Source of the DNA: Trileptium ribeirensis
Lineage: Eukaryota > Nematoda > Enoplea > Enoplida > Thoracostomopsidae
Direction of reading: 5' to 3'
Assembly: GCA_030248225.1 (NCBI GenBank)
Contig: JASANE010019335.1
Location: forward strand, 18,346 to 82,345
DNA length: 64,000 bases
This document shows, piece after piece, positions 1 through 12,445 of this stretch. A model generated the notes under the pieces. That model saw nothing but the letters and a program-made list of their open reading frames with translations. It was not told the DNA's origin and searched no databases. Positions within the stretch are counted from its first letter, which is position 1. Each line of letters starts with the position of its first letter. The position numbers and the translations under genes were made by a program.

Positions 1-2250
1 AACTGCTATGCTGCATATTCTCCTGGCATGTTCTCGAAGACCGTGCTGACCTTAAACAAAATTAGCTGACATAATTCTGATGGTAAGTAAGGGAAGGCAA
101 GAAACAGTAGTCAAGGATTGTAGGAGCGCGCACCTTAAATTAATTCACTATTAGGCAAAAATCTGCTAACAAATCAACCAGTGTGTGAACAAAATTTTTC
201 ACTAACACACTTTATTTGAGCTAAGATAGTTCTCAACTCGAAATAGTTTGCATACGCCACTTTCACTCGTACAATCAGAAGTTCGATCCATGGTGCCGGC
301 TTTAGTTTGTCCAAAATTGCTCGATACACAAATTTTCTGTCGTTAAGGAATTAAAGACCATATTCCAGCGAATTCCAGCAATAATTCGTCTTTACCAAAA
401 CAAGGAAATGATTTTTAAAAAATCAATAAGTGGTTTATATAACCAAAACTCCAAAAATTAGTTTTAGTACTAAAGAGCATAAAGGCCTGGACGTAGAACT
501 TTGGTTCCAATTGAAGGACACATCTAGAGGCCAAGACGTATCTAATAAAAAGTTTATCCTAATCTATGGACCCATTAATGAGTTATGCCAGTCACAAAAA
601 TTGGGCAATTTTTGAAGAATTTCAACGAACAAAAAATACGGAAATTTCCCAGAATTTCGTCCAGCAAGTGCAACAGAGTTGGGAATAATTGTCCGTAATA
701 TCGGAAACAGATGCGACTTATAATAGCTACCAACAAAGAGCAAAAAAGCATTGCATACAGTATGGCCGAAGCTATAAGGTGTTTGGTCAAAAATTGTTTC
801 AACTAGTTTCGGCAGTGTCATCAAAGATTCTTCATGATCATCAAATGTTCAGCACGTTTTCGAACAATTGTTAGTTAATTTTGCTTTGATTTAGCTATTT
901 CTGGCATTTTATGGTAAATTTTGTACATTTTGGCAGCGATATGATTACTGGTGGGCAGAGGCGTAGCACGCTATTAACAAGTGAAAAACCCTAAGATCAC
1001 TTTAGATTTCAGTATTCTATGGGGGCTGCCCAGAAAGTGTGGAGGGCCGCCCGCATTCCTACAACTTCGTCCCGGTGTTGAACGATTTACAAGGGTTATG
1101 CGTGACTAAACTTTAAATGACCTGGTTGGCCATTCTATTTTGCCAAAGCCGATGTGGAATCGAAAACCATTGTTATGGAACAAACAGGGAATTCGGCACG
1201 GTTTTTCGTTAACCAAAATTGGGCAAAGTGGAATCCAACTGTCAGCAATTACTAATTATCTTGGAACAGAATTTTGGCGATTTCTTATGAGTAGAAAACG
1301 GTTCACTGCTACTTAGAACATTGACTAATTTAGGATTCACTTTTGTTCGCCAACACGAACGTGGTGAAAATTTTTAGTTTTCAGCACTCACGAAAATTGC
1401 CATCTGAAATGAAATTGAATAAATTTTTATTCACAAATTTGTTAAATTTTTTGTAAATGTTCAAGTATTCGAGCACAAACAATTTTCGTATTTTAAATTT
1501 TCACCAAATTTTAACACTCATTAAATTTATTAACCTGGAATCATACTCAAATACGATATAGAAAAGAACTTGTTCGCGAACAATTTCACCCATAAAATGG
1601 TCAGTAATAAATTGTAGATTCGAACACACCGCGACCACAATTAATATGTCATTATCTCCAACGCAACATTAATTTTAAAAAGCAAATGATCGCAAACATA
1701 TGATGCTTGCTGATTTTAATCATAAATACTCATAGTGATGTCACTTGCGTATTTCTCTCTGACAAAATAATCTATACAAAATTATATGTATTTAAGAACT
1801 ACGTTTGTGTTCACGAACAACATTTACTTAAGAATATACGTTTGTGTTCGCGAACAAATTTTGTTTCTTATACATTTCCGTTTAGCAACAAGGTTAAAAA
1901 TTCTTGATTTCAAATGTTGAACAACAGTTTAAAATATTTTCACTCGCTGAGTAAATGCACTCCATGTTTCAAGCAATGCCTCCATGTAACACTGTTCGGT
2001 TACGAAACGCACGAATTTTAACCTCACAAAATGTTTCCAACAATTTATGGATTTCATTGACGAATTTGCGAACCAAAAATTACCCATTTTATACCACCTT
2101 ACTGATGTTCTTAAATTACCTTATTGCATTATGCAATCACAAAGAAGCGTTCTGTTACAAAAAATATTTAAATTCAGAAATAAGATGGCAGGCGGGTTCA
2201 TTTTAAGTTTAGTCGCGCATTATATCTTTTATCTCAACACACTACTTATT
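1..2250. other. Intergenic DNA, no gene recognised
   Basis: AT-rich sequence with only short reading frames (under about 85 codons) and no recognisable protein motif. Around 953-1055 a GC-richer patch begins GGGCAGAGGCGTAGCA and contains GGAGGGCCGCCC; it resembles the ends of repeats near 26.1 and 39.6 kb. Nothing else stands out. Confidence 0.6.
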
Positions 2251-2350
2251 GATCCACATTAGGAAAATATACCTGATCCACTTTAAAAACCTGGTCCACT
2301 TTAGGAAAGCACTGGTTCACATTAGGAAGTTTTTGGTTCACTTTGCGGTA
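2251..2350. repeat. Degenerate minisatellite, about 24-bp unit
   Basis: About four imperfect copies of a unit like CTGGTCCACTTTAGGAAAG follow each other. A further related copy lies near 2688-2712 (ATCCACTTTAGGGGGCG). The divergence between units suggests an old array. Confidence 0.6.
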
Positions 2351-2494
2351 CCCTAATTATCCCAAAATATTTCATTTAGACCTCATTTGGGTTGTTTCAG
2401 GTTCTAGACGAGACAATAAGCTTCATTTTTTTCTAAAAAAGTCATATAATCCATCAACTATTAAAATAATTCAGTGAAACATATAAAAGCTTAC

Positions 2495-2695
2495 CTATAC
2501 TCTAACTTCGTTGACACTAACGATATTTTTTACGCACTTGTGGTTTAGCAAAGTTAAAACAAAACTCATAAAGGCAAGAAAAAATAAACCGGCAAGCAAG
2601 CTGTAGCACATCGAGACCTTTCGAATAATATAAAACAGACGATCAATCTTGATGTATTCGTCTTCCACATCACTGTATAGAACCGTATCATCCAC
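2495..2695 (-). CDS. Possible exon of an unknown membrane protein
   Basis: A 66-codon reading frame on the minus strand. It has an acidic start (DDTVLYSDVEDEY), a basic stretch, then a strongly hydrophobic segment (SLLAGLFFLAFMSFVLTLL, about residues 32-50) that could span a membrane, followed by NHKC. Codon use is mixed, not the homopolymer-driven composition of random AT-rich frames. The stop TAG is followed directly by GTAAGC, so the 3' edge reads TATAG|GTAAGC, a good donor consensus placed just after the stop. It could be a terminal exon with an intron in the 3' untranslated region, a decayed exon, or chance. No family was recognised. Confidence 0.22.
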   Translation of the reverse strand: MDDTVLYSDVEDEYIKIDRLFYIIRKVSMCYSLLAGLFFLAFMSFVLTLLNHKCVKNIVSVNEVRV

Positions 2696-2699
2696 TTTA

Positions 2700-2999
2700 G
2701 GGGGCGATTCACATTGCGGTCCTGTCCTATAATTGCGTCACATCCTAGTTGCCAAAACTCAGATTTTTAATTATTGTCGACCTGATTATAATGGGTGCTG
2801 GTGCCCAGTTGCATCTACACAAGCTACCGCAGAAACCACATGCTGTGCGTGGATCAATTGATCATGCGCTAGTCATTGATTTGTCGCACAGTTACTCTGC
2901 GACTGTCACATAAATCTTAGTTTTGCTAATTTTCTTAAAGTAGGTTCGCTGCTACAGAATTTTACCCTTTACATAAAAAATCATACTAATTTATGCTGT
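2700..2999. other. Intergenic, nothing recognised
   Basis: No reading frame or repeat structure is visible here beyond the last minisatellite-like copy near 2700. Confidence 0.5.
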
Positions 3000-3290
3000 A
3001 GCCATAGGTGTCCAATTTTTGTCGATTCAGTAGAAGGGGTGAGGTCATCGAGGGTGAGGTGTTCAGGAGGGAGGTATGAAAAACTTTGATCAATTTTTGT
3101 TCATTTGTGTCAATTTTTGCCAAAATTTACGCAGTGTTTGTCAATTTTCGCAAAATTTTCCACCCCCGCACCTTTAGCTCCCGGGGGTGGAAGCGGCTTG
3201 AGAGTGCTGAGCCTTCAGAGCATGTCGGTTAATATGCGGCCTGACCCTCAGGGATAACACCCACTCCCTCTATGAATACATACTGTGCAA
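3000..3290. repeat. GC-armed interspersed repeat (TTTGCCAA core family)
   Basis: GC-rich arms (GGTGAGGTCATCGAGG; CTCCCGGGGGTGG) surround an AT-rich centre where TCAATTTTTG and GCCAAAATTT recur. The same design appears near 26.7, 27.3, 42.6, 46.1 and 53.5 kb. The edges are estimated from the loss of GC-rich arms. Confidence 0.5.
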
Positions 3291-4847
3291 ACGATACCAA
3301 AAGTTTTTTTGATAAATTGGACTGCTCAATTGAAAATCCAGGCTACGTCCCGCGATGGCCGTTTGTATCCAATGTTCTGCTGTGATCCGTTTGGACTCGT
3401 GTTCACATTCTAACTAATCTGGTCAGATAGGACCAAACTCTACACCTACCGTACAGCATATATGTATTTTTAACACCACATAGTCCAGTTTTGACGTGAT
3501 AAAATTGTGCACGCTACATCGGATCGGATGATAACGACTCGAATCAGATAATACGTCAATGAGTACGCCCAATTCTTGCCATTCTTTCAATATACAGTGG
3601 CCTAATTGGATAAATCTTAAGCTGTTACGTTAACTCCATTTTAAAGTGGTATATTGAACTTTTGTACGGGTGTTGGCTTGCGCTCGAAGATTTCTTTGTG
3701 ATCCGAGAAACAGCTCTAAAATGACGAAATTCTTGATATACGGCCTCGATACATCGAAAGAAATCTATCTGTGTTTGATTCATAGCTTCAGCATATATTT
3801 TGTGTAAATAGTTACAGGAAGTTCACTTTTATTCAAGCATTAAAGGCAATTATGGGTATCGTTTCATTCGTAACATTCTATCGCAGTACCTACAATTTGA
3901 GATTGGAGTAACCCATGCTGCTTAATCTTCATAATTGAATGATTTTAAATGTTGTCATATGTATCCCGGTATTATGTAAATTATGTTTGACCTTTGGCTG
4001 GCACTGATGCAACAACCCAAAATTTTATGTTTATCGTTCCTACGTGACTGTGATTGGATCTTTAGAATGCATTCGGGTGACGTTGCTACGAAAGTGATAT
4101 TGTTTTAAAGACGCCTCATATCCCTTATTTTAACCAGAATTTGAGTAAATATTTTTATTACAGTGAATAAAGATTGTTCAAGTTCAAGTTGAATGTTCAA
4201 GTTATTACAGTGCTGCTATGGTCTGTATTAGTTAAGTATTTTTGAAGATTTCACCTTTTCGTGGTATTTTACAAAATTTTGGCTGCCATATAATTCGAAG
4301 ACGAGGTATCTAACAAAAGTTTTGTACCATGTACTACTGAAAAGTTATGCGCAGTTTTCATATTTTAATACAACGAGCATTACGAAGCCACGAACCACAA
4401 AAATGACGAAGTACTGAATCGCGTCAATTAAATATGTGAAATCTTGAACAGCGTACTTTAAAAATAACGTACACAATTAAATATCTTTGTGTATAAAATA
4501 AATATAGAAAAAATGCGCCAACTTAAGTACATGAGTAGGCGTGCCAGACGCACGGCCGAACGTTGTTCATGTGGTATTTAAATGAGAACCTCTGGTTTCA
4601 CTTTGCTCAAATCCAATATACGATGCAACATACAAAAGTCACTTCAAAATAACGGGCTTTTAGTTTTCTGTATTGTTGACTGCCAGATATTGTTTATAAT
4701 ATCATTATCTAGGAGCAACAGTTAACGTTTTAGCTAAAAAATAGAAACATTTATGACACTATTTATTAATTCCAAGCTTTTAGAGATTTAGAAAGTCTTG
4801 CTTGAGTCAGTTTTGGTACATAACGACAAACTAACATATGGATACCT
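3291..4847. other. Intergenic, nothing recognised
   Basis: AT-rich, with no supported gene on either strand and no tandem or inverted repeat that I could detect. Confidence 0.5.
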
Positions 4848-4850
4848 TAA

Positions 4851-5360
4851 TGCGGCGTTCACGTTATAATGTCCCCAACGTTTGGAAGCTATGTACACCA
4901 CTCAGTGTCAGGCACACTGTTGACAACAGGGTGTCTTAGACACCCCCATGTTTTCAATAAATTTTTTCAGAGGTAGCTAGTTACGCGTATTACAACTTCT
5001 CGACAGTGTCAGGCACACTGTGTCTTCTGGCAGTTTTATTGACAGGATTCGGAATTATTTGAGCAATGTTCATGTGGGCTAGATACAAATATCGTAAATT
5101 TAGAAAAGACTACACAGGACAGGTGACTAATAAACCGCATCAGCTACAGACGGTGTCCGTTATAGTTAATTCGCGCCAAATTGGTAGCTAGGGGTGTGAA
5201 CGACACTGTCAAGAAAAAATGTAGTAGCTAGGGGTGTGTGGTACACCCTCGGCAATTGATTAACAGTATGCGTGTCACCCTGACTATCTATACGGTAGGG
5301 TCAAGACTACAGGGGTTAAAAAGTTCCAAACAGCGGGGACATTATAACGTGAACGCCGCA
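4851..5360. mobile_element. TGCGGCG-family MITE, copy 1 (510 bp)
   Basis: Terminal inverted repeats start TGCGGCGTTCACGTTATAAT and continue to GTCCCC; the right end is the reverse complement, ending ATAACGTGAACGCCGCA. The flanks are TAA (4848-4850) and TAA (5361-5363), a 3-bp TWA target duplication typical of PIF/Harbinger elements. The interior has no reading frame but many short palindromes made of GTGTC and GACAC half-sites. The length is identical to the copies at 18224 and 60697. It is non-autonomous. Confidence 0.9.
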
Positions 5361-5905
5361 TAATACTTCTTGCCAACGTTTTTTCATTGTTCTCATCATC
5401 CGTACCCTTTGACTTATCTTGAGTAAGTTATATATAATTGTGTTTAAAATGCTTTATGCCAAGGCTGCGACATTATTTATGTGGTATTACAGTATTTATA
5501 TGTTTCAAATATACCATCTTAGTTTTTGATATGTAAATATTACAGTTATCAAATTTTATTAGCGAAATGGAACTTGTTTAATGTGGTTTTGAATAGGTAA
5601 ATCCCAATATTGTGCCTATCTTATCGTATGTATCTTTGTTTGTAATTGCGGAAAATGCCAGATGACTATTAAGATTAGTATTTAAAGAGCAAAAAGGCGC
5701 AAAATCTGTGGCAGTGAGTTCGAAATCCATATCAGCGTAAAATGGTCAGAACTAACAATAATGACTTGAAAATTATATATATGTAAATATTCGATAAGGC
5801 ACATATATTGGTATCTACACAATTTTGCTATTTCTGCCACAACTCACAGTTAAGACACAAGTGTTTTACTGTATCAACCTTCCAGTTTGATATTGGTGCC
5901 ACTGT

Positions 5906-6131
5906 GAAATTTATCAGCGCATACAAATAAACGCTTGATCGCTTCGCTCCCTGCGCAAACACCCTTAAGTACAATTTGACACTATATTATGATTTATAAC
6001 GTTTCTTTTTTATTAAGTACTAACAATCATCAGTGAAAAACTGTCAAAACCACGGAAAACTGTAGTTAAGGGTGTTTGCGCAGGGAGCGAAGCGAGCAAG
6101 CATCTATTTGTGTGCGCACTGATAAATTTTG
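5906..6131. mobile_element. Foldback element with about 60-bp inverted arms
   Basis: The left arm (about 5906-5968) and right arm (about 6065-6131) are near-perfect reverse complements, including CTCCCTGCGCAAACACCCTT and its complement. Both arms begin with AAATTTATCAG next to a GCGCA-type motif. The roughly 100-bp loop is AT-rich. No reading frame and no clear target duplication. The sequence just left of it (about 5877-5900) matches one unit of the 22-bp array at 17.7 kb in reverse orientation. Confidence 0.75.
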
Positions 6132-8196
6132 CCGTGTTCTTGATTGTAATTGATTCCAAGCTACGCAATCTGGGTTTTCCTGCCGCAATTTAGGTTAAAA
6201 CAAGTATTTTGTTATGTTTCTACTGCTTCTCAACTTCATCCAAAATGTAAACTTAGCTGAAATACGCTTCGCTCACGGATATATGTCTCGCAATTTCGGG
6301 GTTAACTGCAAAGTTTTAATTAAAATTACAAAGCCTTTGGCAATGTTTGCGTTGTCGTAATGTTTTTTCGTCTTACTAGCTATGCATTTATAAATGGTCA
6401 GTCAGGCATATGTAAATAAATTTACCACCTGCTAAAAGCGTTTCAAACTTTCATATAAATACTGCAACCGACTTTTGCAATCAAGTTTTCACCACTTGCG
6501 CTATTTGACCAGACCGACGCTATTTTTGCTGCAGACTACTATCGTTCAAACTTCGTTTGATTTGTTCCTTTAAAAATTACAAAGACCTCTGTGGTCATGA
6601 TCCTGAACTAGCTTCTAGCAGAGCGAAAGGAGTACTTATACTGTACGCAACGGCACAGCACGCTGTCCGGGAAACGATGCAAAGTGATGTCCAAAGGTTA
6701 TTAGGATCTAAGCGCTATGGTTTGCATTTTCCCTGCAAATACGCTCAGCCCGAAATTCTAATATATGCAGACTACACTTAAAGACACACGGTGCTACTAA
6801 TTTTGGCAATATTTGAGCCATATGGTCTAGGAGGTTAAGATAATACCTATTAGGGTAATATTTAGTACAAAAAATCTGATTTTTTGAAATTTTAATGGTC
6901 GGCAATTGGTATCAAATATTTAAAACAAAAACATTGTCAACAAAAATATTATATTATATTCGTGTGACCTATATTGAAGAGCTGAATCGAATGGCTAAAA
7001 TTCCAATCCGGTCTTGGTTTTTTGAGCTACCCACGTTTATGTAGATCATGTACTTAAATTCAAATTCTCTGTAAGAATAATCGCAGCTAATAACTATAGT
7101 TCATGAACGCCTTCACCAGCTAGTCATTGCGGTTTAAATAGCATGTAACACAATGCATATATTGAGATTTTTTGAAATTTTCAAGAACCACAGATATCAA
7201 AGAATTAGAAAAGTTTTTGTCATATAAATGGCCCTAATCAAGACCTCCTGAGCTATCGAATAGTTTCAAAATTAACATTACAACTTTAAAATCGGCTAAT
7301 TATTCACTACGTGAGAGATTCTAGAAAGGATCCTAAGATTAAAAAATCTGTATACGTAAACGTACTGCTGTTTTCTCAAAAGACGATAACTGCTAATTTA
7401 CATGGAATCGCATAAAAAATTCACAAAAGCAACCAAAAAATTGCGTGTGAAACGTTGTACTCCAAGCAAAATTATTTTAGCAATGCGCCACAGGGCATGA
7501 TAACTGTAGTAGTTAATTCTTGTAATTTTTGTGGGAATATATGTTAATATTTAAACTAACTCCAAAGAAATTTCTTCAACTTTGAACATTAAATGAAAGA
7601 AACATTTATAACGTGCGTGCAGGAAAGAAGCTTATAAAGAGCTTATTTCAAATAACGCCGATATCGTCCTGTTTCATTCATTTATACTTATTATGTCCAC
7701 AGTTTCTTCACACGATATAAGCAGTGGCGGGGTACTTATTATTATTTCAACTCGAATACAATAAATATATCAAATGATTGAACGCAACACGAAGTAACAC
7801 GCAAATAAGTAGCAATTTTGATAAATAAGGTCACGCCATGGATTTAAATTCATATTCAGCATCGATTTTTTGTACAACTTGTCAGTCAGCATTTTAGCTT
7901 TTTTCTGCATTTGCGAAAACATTTTTTTGCTCTTAAGGCCTGAAGTTGACAGAGCCTTTTCATGTCTGTTTCAGAAGATTTTTGTTCTATTATATATAAA
8001 TAATGTTTTATTTGATATAATACCTTTCGATATTGATAGTTCATACTGAAATTATAGCAAATCATGGTCATGAATATATTACTTCAAATATTATCGAATA
8101 ATCTTTACAATTTTACTTTGCTTTTAATCTGATTTAAACTGCTATTTATCCTCTTGCTTAAAATTATCTATCCGTGAATATGCTACGCCATTTTAT
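6132..8196. other. Intergenic, nothing recognised
   Basis: AT-rich DNA. The longest frames (about 60-75 codons near 6557-6905 and 7886-8071) are low-complexity, overlap on opposite strands, and resemble no known family. Confidence 0.5.
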
Positions 8197-8672
8197 AAAT
8201 GATTTAGTAAAAAACCAATGCTATTTCATAAACAAACTATTTTCAATTTTACCATTCCCTAAATTCAAAAATATATAAATGATTTAGTAAAAAACCAATG
8301 CTATTTCATAAACAAACTATTTTCAATTTTACCATTCCCTAAATTCAAAAAAATTAAATGATTTAGTAAAAAAGCAATGCTATTTCATAAACAAACTATT
8401 TTCAATTTTACCATTCCCTAAATTCAAAAAAATGTAAATGATTTAGTAAAAAACCAATGCTATTTCATAAACAAACTATTTTCAATTTTACCATTCCCTA
8501 AATTCAAAAAAATATAAATGATTTAGTAAAAAACCAATGCTATTTCATAAACAAGCTATTTTCAATTTTACCATTCCCTAAATTCAAAAAAATATAAATG
8601 ATTTAGTAAAAAACCAATGCTATTTCATAAACAAACTATTTTCAATTTTACTATTCCCTAAATTCAAAAAAT
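8197..8672. repeat. 80-bp tandem repeat, six near-identical copies
   Basis: The unit begins AAATGATTTAGTAAAAAACC and ends CCCTAAATTCAAAAA. Starts at 8197, 8277, 8356, 8436, 8516 and 8596 give a period of 79-80 bp. Only a few substitutions separate the copies (for example CCAATG/GCAATG and ACCATT/ACTATT), so the expansion is recent or homogenised. No coding frame runs through it. It is not a CRISPR: there are no unique spacers. Confidence 0.95.
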
Positions 8673-10079
8673 AAGCAGTTTTTGCATTAAATTTACATCT
8701 TTTATACCGAAGAAGGATAACATATTATACTTTTTCGTAGTAATAATAGGCCCTGGTTAAGCCTTTTACTACTTTTGGGTATATCTAATCTAAAGGTACA
8801 ACACTGACGGTCAGAACGGACTGTCATACTCGTTGCATTAAAGTCAGTCATTGTACACTAAAATATAGGAATGACTTTTATATTTTCTTTGGTCAAGTCA
8901 GTCAAGTCAAGTCATCGACTACGTAATAGGTCTTGTGTTAAAGTAGCTACAACAAAACTTGGGTTGATACAACTAGATGCTTCATTGAGAATGTTGGGTT
9001 TCCGTAATATTTGAGATATTTTGCTAACTTGTGGGTCACTGCGTTCATAGCAAGAGAATATATGTGTTATGAGTCATACATTTAACAATGTTTCGGTTAA
9101 GCATTATACAAAGCTTGAATGTTGTCAGTGTGACAATCTAGGTGTCTTTCTTTAAGCAAGCTCAAAAGTGATATAAGATATTTCGTAAACACGGAGTTTT
9201 TAAGGCGATTTAATAACTATTTTGACTCCTCCTGGCATTAATAAATTAGACTTGATTTTGACAATTTTTAATCTATATTCCAGCAGGGAACATGACAATT
9301 CCCCTATTTCATGCCGGTATTGAAGCAGATAGAACGTTACTAAGAGCCACAAACTGCACCAACATGAACTTAAGGTGAACCATTTCTATATGGTTGCAAT
9401 AAAAATCGCACTTAAAGCATTTGTCATTCTTGGGTTTTGCAGGGAAATTTGTTCAGGTAAATTGTTTTGCCTGGTTGTAAAACGATTTTCAGGTAACATC
9501 ATGTGTATAAAAAACCACGTTCGGACCAAAAAAATGTAAAACAACTTTAAACAAAGTTTTAAACCGGCATTCCGGTTCCTGTGTGGATTTTTCTGGAATC
9601 GGTATTTCAGCGACACCTTGGCCCCCGGTAAATTTTGGATTTTGGCTTCGCCAGGTCAACCACCAGCACCCTCCAGTTATTTTCAGGTGACATCAAAAAC
9701 GAACGAGATTATATTAGCGGTTTTATCGTTTTATTTTTTGCGGTCGGTGTCTCACTGTTTGTCTCTCAAAATAACATAGGGAAATTAGCAACCTTGAATT
9801 TTAGGTAGAAAAGAGTTAGAAACAGACAAGTGGATTGATAGATTCAATCATGACAAAGCGTGAGTTACCGCAGATAATATTGTCTTGTGATATCCCTGAC
9901 CGCTATTGAGAAAAACGAAGAAAGTTACCTGAAATAAAAGCACAGGGCGCGGGTTACCAAAAGTGCGTCAAATAGTTAATGTTAATGCGAATTGCAGGTT
10001 ACACGTTATTTTAGGGTACCAATCGTCAAAGCGACGAAAATTCACAAAACTAATGAAATTTCAAAAAGTGACAAAACAC
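8673..10079. other. Intergenic, nothing recognised
   Basis: AT-rich sequence. A short run of GTCAAGTCA repeats near 8890-8920 and several AGGTRACATC motifs near 9490-9690 are the only visible patterns. Confidence 0.5.
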
Positions 10080-10492
10080 TTATTGTTAATTCTCATATTG
10101 GGAGTTGATCCCGTACTGTGAGTGGTATTGGAGCAAAACCTTATGTCATGAACACTACGCCATAGAAAGTTTGGAAAGCAATTCTATAGTACTGTATATA
10201 ACAAATAGGGTGATAATACGAAACTAAGCGGGACTTATTTATATAGGCTCCAGGGACCCGTTGACGCTAAAATGAAGTATTAAAATAATACACTGTTAAT
10301 TCTCATATTGGGCGTTGATGCCATACTATGAGTGATGTTTTAACGAAACCTCATGCCCTGAATATTACGCTATAGATTCTTTGGAAGGCAACTCTATAGC
10401 ACTGTATATAATATATAGCGTGATAATACGGAACTAAACGGGACTTATTTATATAGGTTCCTGAGGTCCGTTGACGCTAAGATTAAGCTAGT
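10080..10492. repeat. Tandem duplication, 210-bp unit
   Basis: Two diverged copies (about 10080-10289 and 10290-10492). Both start TGTTAATTCTCATATTGGG, share CACTGTATATA-type and GGGACTTATTTATATAGG segments, and end CCGTTGACGCTAA. Estimated identity is around 80-85 percent, so this is an older duplication. No gene is associated. Confidence 0.85.
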
Positions 10493-11837
10493 TGTAATAT
10501 TCGGACCCAAGTCTGACCAATGAGCGCATCTGCAACGCTCGGACCTTGGGTGCCTATTGGATGCCTCCAGTCCAACGTGGCCGTTACATAACCGAATTTC
10601 ACGGATAAACTCCGCAAAACTATTGGACTTTTGGTAACGCAAGCTGAGACACATATTATATACTATTCCAATGCCAGACTATAGTCTGTGCAAGCCCTGA
10701 GAAATTCATAAAGGTTACTACAGCAGTTGTTTAGTTTACTCAAAAGCCGTGCAGTAGTAGAGGAATTATTAATGGATTGTATTACCAAGGGTAAATTGTA
10801 ATGGTTAAAATAACACTATCTTAGAGTTCCACAGCAGTCTTTATTACGAAATCAAAAGAAATTAAATGCAGCGTTGCTAATGCTTGAATTAGTGCACGTC
10901 GGGCGTAATAGTTTTATTTTTGTTGTTTAACTCTCCCCGGACTGAGGAGGTATAGGAGGCCCCTTCTTTGGTTTTTTGCGTGTCATTTTTCAACGACATA
11001 GACTAGAAAGTCCTCTTTCTAGAGAATTAGTTTGTTATCAAAGGCTTTTGGAGTCTGGTTTTTAAATTTGGAATTTTAATTAAGTACTTGATGAATTGCA
11101 ATGGTGGTACGGATCGCATTTGAAGGTCCATTGCGTGATAAGAGCGGCGTTCACAAACAACTGAGCTACCTTGGAGCTGTTGTTTGTTGCGTTAAGGAAC
11201 CATAAGATCTGAAGGAATAACAACACGCGTTCAAACACCACGCTACAAATTCAGTTAGCACAAGGGTTGCAGCATATGCCAATGGACAAAGTAAAGGCAT
11301 GAAAGGTTAAGCCAGATTAAAGACAACCAGAAAAAAAGAATATTTTCGCCATTAAACAACTTACTGTAGTTCCTGTACATTTTTATATCGGATAGTGATA
11401 ATTAAATTTTCGACCTGGCTTAATAATGTTCTTGGACACAAAACCAATCAAAATAAAATGAAATTCACATTCGACTTATAGCAAACAAAGCTCTTAATGC
11501 GGTGTCCTGTTTTATAACAATTATGTTAGGCTGTATTTTCAGTTGACAACTAGTTCGGCTGGACTTAACCTTTATAAGTAGGCCATCTTCTGCTATTGAC
11601 TTAATGATTGCTGTCATCACTGTGATTTTGACAAAATGTTTTGATTCACAAATTATTTCATATATTAAAGTTTACGAATATATCTTCGAAGCGGAATTGC
11701 TGCTTTTGTGTGTTTAAGTTTTATCACAAATTTTCTAATGTTTCGCAAACCAAGTGTAAATATTTCGAGAATCATCTGTACATGAACTATGCTCAACATG
11801 TACTATGCTCAACTACGCAACCGATACTCAAAAAGTT
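10493..11837. other. Intergenic, nothing recognised
   Basis: No supported gene. A perfect short hairpin (CTAGAAAG, four-base loop, CTTTCTAG) lies at 11003-11022. Confidence 0.5.
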
Positions 11838-12445
11838 CAGTTTCACTAGCTCGTTCATTACATAATGTTTTGATAAGCTACTTTTAGTTTTGCTTTCGTT
11901 GTCATGAATTCAATGGCTAAAATGAGCTTCCGGTTTACTCAAGAATTTTAGCCAAACTTGTCCGTTCGTTACATGCAGTTTTGAGAAAGCTATTTTGAGT
12001 TTTGCTTTGTTTGTTTTAATTGAATGGCTAAAATGAGCATTTGGTTTACTCAAAAATTTTAGTTAAACTAGCCCGTTCATTATGCAAAGTTTTGATACGC
12101 TATTTTTAGTTTTGCTTTCGTTGTCATGAACTGAATGGCTAAAATGAGCGTTTAATCAAAAATTTTAGTTAAACTAGCCCGTTCGTTACATACAGTTTTC
12201 AGAAAGCTATTTTTAGCTTTGCTTTCGTTGTCTTGAATTGAATGGCTAAAATGAGCAGCCGGATTGCTCAAAAATTTTAGTTAAACTAGCCCGTTCCTTA
12301 CGTAAAGTTTGGATACGCTATTATTAGTTTTGCTTTCACTGTCTCGAATTAAATGGCTAAAATGAGCATTCGTTTTAATCAATAATTTTACTAGCCCATT
12401 GATCACATGTACTTTTTTAAGCTATTTTGAGTTTTGATTTCATTA
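11838..12445. repeat. About 111-bp tandem array, five copies
   Basis: The anchor AATGGCTAAAATGAGC occurs near 11912, 12023, 12134, 12241 and 12352, spacing 107-111 bp. Each unit also carries ACTAGCCCGTTC and TTTTAGTTTTGCTTTC. Copies are clearly diverged, so the array is older than the 80-bp array at 8.2 kb. Non-coding. Confidence 0.9.

Noticed and set aside
8197..8672. Regularly spaced repeats that could suggest a CRISPR array
   Set aside because: The full 80-bp unit repeats with no unique spacers, and the surroundings are animal nuclear DNA with spliced genes.
8885..8920. GTCAAGTCA direct repeats and the reverse-like TTGACTTG run at 16835-16860
   Set aside because: A few short imperfect units each; no evidence they are related or functional.
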